Part shown: in pieces, positions 53,861 through 61,245 of the stretch
How positions within the stretch are numbered: position 1 is the first letter of the stretch
How the letters are laid out: each line of letters starts with the position of its first letter
Source: Dyadobacter fermentans DSM 18053
Lineage (GTDB): Bacteria > Bacteroidota > Bacteroidia > Cytophagales > Spirosomataceae
Assembly (NCBI RefSeq): GCF_000023125.1
Contig: NC_013037.1
Coordinates: 2,294,001 to 2,358,000, forward strand
Direction: 5' to 3'
Length of the DNA: 64,000 nucleotides
The notes under the pieces: model-generated
What the model was told of the DNA's origin: nothing
Seen by the model: the letters and a program-made list of their open reading frames with translations, nothing else
The model's database searches: none
Made by a program: the position numbers and the translations under genes

Positions 53861-54009
53861 TCCAGGCACTTGCAAAACTCACGAAAGCACTACAAGAAGA
53901 AAATGACAGCCTTAAAGCCAGGTTAGAGGCAATGGACGCCAGATTCACTCAAATGGAACAGTTGCTTGCCACGCACGCGCGCAAGGAGGAAGTGGCAGCT
54001 TCGCGATAG
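53851..54009 (+). pseudogene. C-terminal coiled-coil of a tail-fibre/peptidase S74-type protein
   Basis: The frame reads IQALAKLTKALQEENDSLKA then RLEAMDARFTQMEQLLATHA and stops. This matches the terminal coiled coil that follows S74 intramolecular chaperone domains in Bacteroidota surface proteins. The chaperone domain itself is absent; upstream sequence belongs to the T9SS remnant on the other strand, so it is only a tail. Confidence 0.55.
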
Positions 54010-54051
54010 TTTCCTGATAGTTCCACTTGCATCACGTACGCGTAGAGATGT

Positions 54052-54647
54052 CTACGCCACCCGGTAAACCTGGCCGGTTTGCACACCATGTACGCTTTTT
54101 ACGTAAGCCTGGGCTATCCGGTGCATTGAAGCAGGCACAAAGCCGGGAAAAAATGAAAAATAGAATGGGGAATTTTCTGCCAGGCCCGGCGCCACTGCAT
54201 TTACCCTGACCCCGGGGGCGATTGATACCGCTGCCCCGACGGCAAATGCATTAATCGCCCCATTCACGGTCGTGACGGCCGCGCTGTACACGATTGGGTC
54301 TTCTGCCAGCACACCAGATGTGCGCGTAAACGAACCATTTGGATTAATGTAGTGCTGACCGATCAGGACCAGGTTGATCTGGCCCATCAGCTGCCGTCGA
54401 CGCCTTTTCGAAAATCCTGGTCGGTCATCGAGGTGAGCGGACCAAAATGCGCGTCCCCGGCCGCACAGACCAGCGCGTCGAAGCTACCGATTTGTTCAAA
54501 AAAAGCTTTGATCGAATCCGGGATGGCCATATCCACCTGGTAGTCGCCGGACTTGGAGCCGGCCGTAATAATTTCGTGCTCACTTTTCAGTGCGTCCACA
54601 ACATGCTTCCCGATTGTGCCGGATGCTCCAACGATAACGATTTTCAT
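54052..54647 (-). pseudogene. SDR-family oxidoreductase with a frameshift
   Basis: N-terminal part 54387-54647 starts MKIVIVGASGTIGKHVVDAL and contains DALVCAAGDAHFGPL; the C-terminal part continues in another frame (MGQINLVLIGQHYINPNGSF, VNAVAPGLAENSP). The two join at DGS/K-LMGQ with a single-base shift near 54388. In addition the YxxxK region reads AAVTTVNGAINAFAVGAAVS without Tyr/Lys, as in some atypical SDRs. Probably inactive. Confidence 0.8.
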
Positions 54648-54736
54648 TTTTTAAAGGATTGGGTATGATTTGTATTGATTATTGACCGGCCGAAAGAACC
54701 TTCCTCACCTGCGGCACGTCCCCGTTTGAAAAGCGT

Positions 54737-55252
54737 ATGCACAGGGTGGCATATACATTACGGGAAGAGGGTTATCCCAAAGAATCCATCGATTCGGCGA
54801 AGCACTATTCGGAGTTGTATTTTAAGTATGTGCAAAGCAATGCCGAAAAAGATTGGAAACAGCTTCGAGCGTATGCGAATACAATCACCTCCCGAAAATG
54901 GGTCGGCTATCTGGACGTTCCCGAGACACCCAAAAGCGAAGGGATCAGATGGTGGAGAAGCAACAAGTATGACCCATAGGAAACCCTGAAGAGCGTTAAA
55001 TGCCCTGTCCTAAGCATCTTTGGTGAAAAATACGTTCTGGTCCCTCCTGCCGAGAACGTCAGTAAAATGGAAAATTATTTAAGTCAGGCTAATCTGGCTC
55101 ACAAAATTGTTGTGTTGCCAAAGTGCGGACACGACATGATCACCATCGAAAGCGAGAATGACGACTCGTTGAATTGGCCTGCTAATTTCTGGCGGTGGAA
55201 AAGACAACCACAGGAATTCGCAGATTCAATCGTAGACTGGATTCAAAAATAG
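54737..55252 (+). pseudogene. Alpha/beta hydrolase, truncated and with premature stop
   Basis: One frame gives VAYTLREEGYPKESIDSAKH through WWRSNKYDP, a TAG at 54977-54979, and then in the same frame ETLKSVKCPVLSIFGEKYVL and KMENYLSQANLAHKIVVLPK, ending CGHDMITIE and IVDWIQK. So a tyrosine codon probably became TAG. The Asp of the triad (expected in GEKD) is Tyr, and the N-terminal nucleophile half is missing. Confidence 0.82.
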
Positions 55253-55379
55253 AGTCTAACATTGATAAAGCACGATAAAGGGTATAACTAGCTAGGTTTA
55301 TCGAACCTTTAAGGGTGCTGAACGGCTGCAATACCACCAAGTGATAGACAATGTATTTTACACATAGCTGATATCACAA
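55253..55379. other. Short gap before the terminator
   Basis: The 294-bp stretch between the hydrolase pseudogene and the TolC gene contains only the terminator at 55380-55414; no reading frame was recognised. Confidence 0.4.
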
Positions 55380-55414
55380 AAAATGCCGCTCCGAATCGTT
55401 CGGAACGGCATTTT
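55380..55414 (-). terminator. Strong hairpin terminator downstream of the TolC-type gene
   Basis: AAAATGCCG plus TCCGAA (55380-55395) pairs with TTCGGA plus CGGCATTTT (55399-55414) with one mismatch and a three-base loop. On the minus strand it ends in a T-run (TTTTTT), serving the TolC gene that stops at 55547; on the plus strand TTTTGATTTG follows, so it may work both ways. Confidence 0.82.
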
Positions 55415-55546
55415 GATTTGAAGCTAGATCAAGAAAGGATTCTGCCCAAACCTGTCCAGAAAATAAGATCCAGAATGTTCCGAATCAATATTTAACTACT
55501 TGTCCACATACCATGATTTGGCAAGAAGATTCAAACACTACAACTA

Positions 55547-56953
55547 TCACTTCCACCCACCCCCCAGCGACCGGTACAGCCCGACCACCGCATTCAACTG
55601 CCGGGTTTTAATGGTAGCCGGTTGCAGCTCACTTTGCAGCAGGTTGCCTTGCGCCGTAATGACTTCCAAGTAATTGGCCATCCCACGGTTGAAGGGCAGG
55701 TTCGCATTGCGCGAAGCAGTTTCCAGCACGCGCGTCCGTTCTGCGGCTGCGCGGTATTGCGCTTTCAGCTTTTCCACTTTGGTCAGTTCGTCCGACACTT
55801 CGCCTACTGCCCGGAGAACCGATTGCCGGAATGCAATCACTGTTTTTTCACGTTCTATTTTGGCTATTTCAAGGTTCGCTTTTAATTGTCCACGCTGAAA
55901 AACAGGCTGGGTAATGCTGCCCGCGACCAGTCCGAAGAGCGATGCGGGAATATTGAACCAGTTGCTGGCTTTCAATGCATTGATGCCGCCGCCAGCTGTG
56001 ATCACCAATGAAGGATAAAAACTCGCCTGCGCCTCGCCCACTTTGGCATTAGCCGCATTCAAAGCCAGCTCAGCGCTTTTAATATCGGACCGACGGCTGA
56101 GCAATGCAGATGGAAAACCTGCATGCAGTTCTTCCGGGATCGTCAATGCTTGCAAACGGCTTTTGCGGTTGATCGCCTGCGGCATTTTCCCGATCAGCAC
56201 ATGCAATGCATTTTCCTGCAATGTGGCCTGCTCTTCCAGCTGCGGAATGAGCTGGGAAGCAGTGAGCCGCTGCGCCTCGGCTTGCTGGACCGCCAGTGAA
56301 GTGACCTGCCCGGCTACCGCTTGCAATTGTATAGTGCGCAGCGTACTGTCGTTGAGCATCAGGTTCTTCCGGGCGACTTCCAGCTGCGCATCCAGCATTA
56401 AAACATTGTAATAACCCTGCGCGACCTGCGCTACCAGCTGCGTTTGCAGCGCTTTGCGCGCTTCTGCGGTTTGCAGAAAGCCCGCCAGCGCGGCAGCTTT
56501 GCGGCTGCGGATCTTGCCCCAGATATCGGCTTCCCAAACTGCCGTCATCCCGGTGCTGTAATCCTCGATGTGCGAAGTGCCCAGGAACTGGTTCAGGGTA
56601 AAACCATTCAGACTATTGTCGGAAGGGCGGCTGGTATTGGCAGTCAGCTGCGCTTTCAGCTCCGGCAGGTAGCCCTGCCTGGCCTGTTTGAACAGCACTT
56701 CGGCGGCATCGATGTTTTGTAACGCGATTTGCATGTCGTAGTTTTTAATTAATGCCGTATCGATCAGTTGCAGCAGCGCCGGGTCGGTAATGAAAGTCCT
56801 GAACGGAATGGCACCGATGCCCGCAGAATCTCCGGCCGCTGCACTTCTGAATGCCCCCGGTACCGCATCCGGCAGCGGCACGTTTTTCGAAACCTTGCAT
56901 CCCGCCCATGTCAGGGCGACGAACAGGATAAGAGTTATATTAAACTGTTTCAT
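55547..56953 (-). CDS. Outer-membrane efflux lipoprotein, TolC/NodT family
   Basis: 468 residues with lipobox (VALTWAGCKVS). Two OEP repeats: DYSTGMTAVWEADIWGKIRS near residue 130 and SFYPSLVITAGGGINALKAS near 315, and ending LNAVVGLYRSLGGGWK. NodT-type lipoproteins are the outer-membrane exit of RND pumps. The matching inner-membrane pump gene upstream (56955-58420) is broken and no membrane-fusion gene is present, so this channel lacks its usual partners here. Confidence 0.92.
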   Translation of the reverse strand: MKQFNITLILFVALTWAGCKVSKNVPLPDAVPGAFRSAAAGDSAGIGAIPFRTFITDPALLQLIDTALIKNYDMQIALQNIDAAEVLFKQARQGYLPELKAQLTANTSRPSDNSLNGFTLNQFLGTSHIEDYSTGMTAVWEADIWGKIRSRKAAALAGFLQTAEARKALQTQLVAQVAQGYYNVLMLDAQLEVARKNLMLNDSTLRTIQLQAVAGQVTSLAVQQAEAQRLTASQLIPQLEEQATLQENALHVLIGKMPQAINRKSRLQALTIPEELHAGFPSALLSRRSDIKSAELALNAANAKVGEAQASFYPSLVITAGGGINALKASNWFNIPASLFGLVAGSITQPVFQRGQLKANLEIAKIEREKTVIAFRQSVLRAVGEVSDELTKVEKLKAQYRAAAERTRVLETASRNANLPFNRGMANYLEVITAQGNLLQSELQPATIKTRQLNAVVGLYRSLGGGWK

Positions 56954-56954
56954 A

Positions 56955-58420
56955 AATGGCTTGGTTTACAGGCCCTTCGTCATCGCGAACCGCCTCGTTG
57001 GAATCTTTGGATAAACGCTCCTGCAAAGCACGTCTTCCACCGCCTTGATCGCTGCCCCGGAGCTGAAACCGGCCTCGGGAATCGCGTTCACGGAAATGGA
57101 ATTGAACATATTATACTCGAAACCGTCTCCGAACCGTAAATCCGGCTCAGTTTCACGAGCGTATTGATAGGCACCATCTCGCCGGTTTTGTTTTTGACAA
57201 ACACCCTGTCGATCGCCGACGGATCGGCGCGGTCCTGCACATCGGCTTGCACCACCACGCGGTAATACTTGCCAAAACGGTTGAAATCCGATGCCTGCGC
57301 ACTGCCGAAATAGGCCTGCATGGTTTCGAGAATGTCTTTCACGCTTACACCGAGCTGGTCGGCTTTATCGTCGTCGATGTCCAGTTGCAGCTGCGGGTAA
57401 TCGGCTTTGAAGCTTGTGAATGCTGCCGCTATTTCCGGGCGCTTGGAAAGCTCGGTGATGAACTGCTGCGATATGTTGCTGAATTTATCGAGCTTACCGC
57501 CGGTTTTGTCTTGTAATACCAAATCCAGGGCTTCCACATTGCAGAAACCGGGCACGGTCGGAAAGCTGAACACAAAGAAGCTGGCACCGGTGATGCCGCC
57601 CAGTTTGCTGCGCACATTGTCCATCACAGCGTCCAGGTTCTTGATATCGCCGCGCTGCTTATTGGGTTTTAATAATGCATAAATAATGCCTTTGTTAGGG
57701 CTCATGGAGTTGGTAAGCACGTCAAAACCGGAAATGGCCGTCACAAATCGCGTGGCGTCAAGGCCCTTCACGGTCGTTTCGGCCTGGCTCATCACTTTCT
57801 GCGTCACATCCAGCGTAGTTCCCGAAGGTGTGTTCACGGCAATGGCTATAAACCCCTGGTCTTCTGTGGGTATGAATGCCGAAGGAGTGGATTTGATCAT
57901 GAACACGGTCGCCGCCGCTACCAGCGCGAGGCCGCTCATGCTGAGTAACTTGTGACGGATCAGAAATCTCAACCCGCCTACATAGCGGCCCGTCAAAGCA
58001 TTGAAACTGCTATTGAACCCGATGAAAAATTTTTCCTTAAAACCTTTCTTCACTCCCGCTTCTTCACCAGTACCGGAAGCATTTGTATGGATTTCCTTCA
58101 AGAACAATGCAGCTAATGCGGGACTGAGCGTTAGCGCATTAATGGCTGAAATCACAATCGCGATGGCCATCGTGAACGCAAATTGCCGGTAGAAGAGCCC
58201 GGTAGATCCTTCCATTGAACCCACCGGCACGAATACCGCTGCCATGACGAGCGTAATGGAAATGATAGCACCTTAAATTTCATGCATCGCCTCGTGGGTC
58301 GCCGCTTTGGGGTCCAGGCGCTTGTGCTCCATTTTGGCATGCGCCGCCTCTACCACCACAATCGCATCATCCACCACGATACCGATCGCCAGGATCAATG
58401 CAAAGAGCGTGGGCAGCGCA
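56955..58420 (-). pseudogene. RND efflux pump (AcrB-type), internal fragment with stop and frameshift
   Basis: Contains AcrB regions: FALILAIGIVVDDAIVVVEA, a premature TAA at 58273-58275 in KEMHEI/GAIISITLVM, then MAAVFVPVGSMEGSTGL, PTEDQGFIAIAVNTPSGTTL and GVSVKDILETMQAYFGSAQA. Frame changes near 57100, after which FNSISVNAIPEAGFSSG continues the porter domain. The N-terminal third and the C-terminal third are missing. Its 5' border at about 58415 coincides with the truncated start of the PNPOx-like gene on the other strand. Confidence 0.9.
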
Positions 58421-59279
58421 GATCGCCAGTCGGAACGGCCGGCTCATCGCAGACAAGGTTCCCAGCGGCGCATTGAAATTTGTCGATAAACAGCCATTCG
58501 TGCTGGCCGCGAGCCTGGATCCGGAGCAAAACATATGGGTATCGATGCTGGCAGGCCAGCCCGGTTTTATGCAGGCCGAATCGCCGCAAGCGGTGCAGCT
58601 GAATACGGAGCATCTGGTGTCGGCTGAGAATGATATTTTCTGGTCCAATGTGGTGGGGCACCCTGGTGTCGGCCTGCTGTTCATCGAGCTGGCCACGCGC
58701 AGGCGGTTGAAAGTGAACGGCCCGGTAAGCTTTGCGCCGGACGGCACGGGCTTGCAGGTACAGGTGCAGGAATGCTTTCCGCTCTGCCCGCGCTACATTC
58801 AGCGGCGCGAAGTGGCAGTGACCGCAGCCACACGGCAGGCCAATGCAGCCACCGAAACCGGCGGGCATTTCACCGACGCATTGCAAAGCTGGATTACCAG
58901 CGCCGACACCCTGTTTGTCGGCAGCGGCCACGACGACGACCACATCGATGTCGGTCACCGGGGCGGCAACCCGGGTTTTGTACAAATCCTCGACGAGCGC
59001 ACGCTCCGCATCCCCGATTACAACGGCAACAGCATGTTCAATTCGCTCGGCAATTTCACGATCAATCCCCGCGCCGCGTTGCTTTTCGTAGATTTCAAAT
59101 CCGGCGAAACCCTGCAACTTACCGGCCATGCCGAACTGGACTTTACCGGGCCCGACGAAGACGACACCACAGGCGGTACCGGTCGCTACTGGCAGTTTCA
59201 TTTACACAGCTGGCGAAGGCAGGCAAGCCTGGCCGGACTCAACTGGACCTTTCTGGATTATTCCCCATTTAACGTTTAG
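58398..59279 (+). CDS. Pyridoxamine 5'-phosphate oxidase-family flavoprotein
   Basis: 293 residues. Split-barrel FMN-binding family: LKFVDKQPFVLAASLDPEQN, WVSMLAGQPGFMQA, VGLLFIELATRRRLKVNGPV and, in the second half, DTLFVGSGHDDDHIDVGHRG, ALLFVDFKSGETLQLTG. Relatives begin with about 15 more residues before QIASRNGRL; here the start codon and first dozen bases lie inside the RND fragment, so the N-terminus may be substituted. Five bp separate it from the flavin reductase gene; the pair likely works as one electron-transfer system. Confidence 0.82.
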   Translation: MQRAWAAQIASRNGRLIADKVPSGALKFVDKQPFVLAASLDPEQNIWVSMLAGQPGFMQAESPQAVQLNTEHLVSAENDIFWSNVVGHPGVGLLFIELATRRRLKVNGPVSFAPDGTGLQVQVQECFPLCPRYIQRREVAVTAATRQANAATETGGHFTDALQSWITSADTLFVGSGHDDDHIDVGHRGGNPGFVQILDERTLRIPDYNGNSMFNSLGNFTINPRAALLFVDFKSGETLQLTGHAELDFTGPDEDDTTGGTGRYWQFHLHSWRRQASLAGLNWTFLDYSPFNV

Positions 59280-59284
59280 CATTC

Positions 59285-60346
59285 ATGTTCAAGCCCGTTC
59301 AGGTCATCGATAAAGTTCAGGAAAGCCAGACGATCTGGTCATTTTACCTCAAACCCGCCGATGGCGATCGCCTTGCGCATTATCTGCCGGGGCAGCACAT
59401 TATCGTCCGGCTGCAAATACCCGGGCAAGCCGGGCCGGTTCAACGTTCTTACACCTTATCAGGCGTGCCTGGCCAGAACCTTTACCGCATTACCGTAAAG
59501 CGCGAGGGCACACCGGATCAGCCCGGTATTGCATCGTCGTTCTTGCATGATCATGTTGATATTGGCGATACAATCTGGATCAGCGAACCTCTTGGCGGGT
59601 TTGCATTACAAAAAGACTCACGACGGCCGGTCGTGCTTCTCAGCGCCGGTGTAGGCATTACGCCTATGCTCAGCATGCTCGAAGCCATTGCCGAAGAGCC
59701 CGATCCCCGGCAGGTTTGGTTTGTGCACGGAAGCAGGAATGCGGGCGAGCAGCCGATGCTCGCGTGGCTGCGATCGCTGGCCCGCACGCAGGCGCACATA
59801 CGGGTGTCGATCCACCATAGCCAGCCTTCGCCGTTCGAAATCATTCGGGTTGACTATGATGCGTTGGGTCGGATACACCTGGATTTTCTCAAACAAAATT
59901 CATCCCCTACCCATAGTGACTTTTACATTTGCGGCCCGGCATCTTTTGTCAAAACACTTGCTGATGGACTTCGATCGCTAGGCATTGCTGACTCCAGGTT
60001 GTCTTGTACTTATTTTAGTGGAAATGACAACACTGTTTTACCAGATCAGCAAACAGCGCCGATTTTTATCGAAGAAGACCTGGCCGGTGCGGTCCCGACA
60101 ATCTCACTCACGCAATCTGGCCGGTTATTTTCCTGGGCCGATGGAGACGGAAACCTGCTGAATTTGCTCGAAAAACACGACATTTACCCACCAAGCAGTT
60201 GCACGGAAGGTACTTGCATGAGTTGCAGCACGAGGATGATTTCGGGAACAGTAACCTACGACCCGGAACCATTCGGCGACCCGTTCGAGGGTGAAATACT
60301 GCTTTGCTGCGCACGGCCCGAAACCGATATCACGCTTGATTTATAG
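59285..60346 (+). CDS. Ferredoxin-type NAD(P)H oxidoreductase (FAD, NAD and 2Fe-2S domains)
   Basis: 353 residues. FAD-binding domain (VQRSYTLSGVPGQNLYRITV), NAD-binding domain (VVLLSAGVGITPMLSMLEAI, DFYICGPASFVKTLADGL) and a C-terminal plant-type ferredoxin (SSCTEGTCMSCSTRMISG, then LLCCARP) with four Cys. Similar to Hcr/VanB-type reductases. It transfers electrons from NAD(P)H to the neighbouring PNPOx-like flavoprotein (inference from spacing and order; fused versions of these two domains exist in other bacteria). Confidence 0.9.
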   Translation: MFKPVQVIDKVQESQTIWSFYLKPADGDRLAHYLPGQHIIVRLQIPGQAGPVQRSYTLSGVPGQNLYRITVKREGTPDQPGIASSFLHDHVDIGDTIWISEPLGGFALQKDSRRPVVLLSAGVGITPMLSMLEAIAEEPDPRQVWFVHGSRNAGEQPMLAWLRSLARTQAHIRVSIHHSQPSPFEIIRVDYDALGRIHLDFLKQNSSPTHSDFYICGPASFVKTLADGLRSLGIADSRLSCTYFSGNDNTVLPDQQTAPIFIEEDLAGAVPTISLTQSGRLFSWADGDGNLLNLLEKHDIYPPSSCTEGTCMSCSTRMISGTVTYDPEPFGDPFEGEILLCCARPETDITLDL

Positions 60347-60350
60347 ACAG

Positions 60351-60773
60351 ATGGACGAACACCATAAATTTTTGCAACGCTGCCACGAGCTGGCATTGCA
60401 GGCAGGCCGCTCGGGCAACACGCCAGTTGGCGCTGTCATCGTACGCGAAGGCGTCATCGTAGGTGAGGGCATCGAAGCCACGCGCCCCGACAACGACATC
60501 ACCCGACATGCCGAAGTGGAAGCTATTCGAGATGCATTGAATCGCCTGGGGACAGACAAACTTACCGGCTGCGCGATGTATACCACCCACGAGCCTTGCA
60601 TCCTCTGCTCGTACGCCATCCGGCATTATCAAATCAGCTGGGTAGGTTTCGAGCATGCCGTGCCGGCGGTCGGCGGCGTCAGTTCACCCTGGCCGATTCT
60701 GACGGCAGCTGATATACAGATTTGGACGCCGCCACCTATGATAGTGACGTTTGAATCGCCGCATGATGCCTGA
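60351..60773 (+). CDS. CMP/dCMP-type deaminase-family protein
   Basis: 140 residues from ATG 60351. Zinc-binding motifs ITRHAEVEAIRDAL (HAE) and THEPCILCSYAIRH (PCxxC) are intact. The C-terminus PPMIVTFESP is unlike TadA, and the size matches guanine/cytosine-type or tRNA-deaminase-like proteins of Bacteroidota. Substrate unknown. It starts 4 bp after the reductase stop and is third in the unit with it. Confidence 0.85.
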   Translation: MDEHHKFLQRCHELALQAGRSGNTPVGAVIVREGVIVGEGIEATRPDNDITRHAEVEAIRDALNRLGTDKLTGCAMYTTHEPCILCSYAIRHYQISWVGFEHAVPAVGGVSSPWPILTAADIQIWTPPPMIVTFESPHDA

Positions 60774-60862
60774 GAAGTAGCATGATACAGAACAAGTATG
60801 TAAGCAAGTGGTCAGAAAAGGACTAAAAACAACTTTGGGCTTGCAATTCGGAATCCGGTTTA

Positions 60863-61051
60863 TTACGGACAGATATTATTCCTGAATTCGAAGTAGAAAA
60901 GGCGCAACGTGTAAAGGGATTGCACAAGCCAATCGTGTCGCCAACAACGTTCAATTTAGTCCAGGATATGATTTCCGGACGAAAACGGAATCGCTATCAA
61001 AAGCCAAAAATCGTCTCAGATGACAATCTTCCACTCCGGGGGTTGATGTAG
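60863..61051 (+). pseudogene. Serine-recombinase remnant
   Basis: In one frame: IIPEFEVEKAQRVKGLHKPI, then VSPTTFNLVQDMISGRKRNR and LPLRGLM, stop TAG at 61049-61051. This corresponds to the recombinase domain of large serine recombinases (GxHxPIV...FxxVQ...GRKR). The catalytic N-terminus and zinc-ribbon C-terminus are missing. It lies in the 472-bp gap (60774-61245); the rest of that gap has no recognisable gene. Confidence 0.65.
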
Positions 61052-61177
61052 CAACTGGCCATTAACCGAAACCGCAGCCTCCAATCTTGATTTTCGAATG
61101 GAAGTGCGGATTCCGGATAGCAAATCTGAATAGTCAGAGCAGGTTATAAATAAATTCGAACCTCCTCCTCTCTGCAA

Positions 61178-61225
61178 AAACAGACAAAGCCTGTAAAATG
61201 ATACATTTACAGGCTTTGTCTGTTT
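61178..61225 (-). terminator. Long perfect hairpin downstream of the beta-helix gene
   Basis: AAACAGACAAAGCCTGTAAA (61178-61197) pairs with TTTACAGGCTTTGTCTGTTT (61206-61225), followed on the minus strand by TTTTT. It lies 20 bp past the stop of the minus-strand gene at 61246 and is a strong rho-independent terminator. Confidence 0.9.
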
Positions 61226-61245
61226 ACTTCAAAAATCACTTCATT

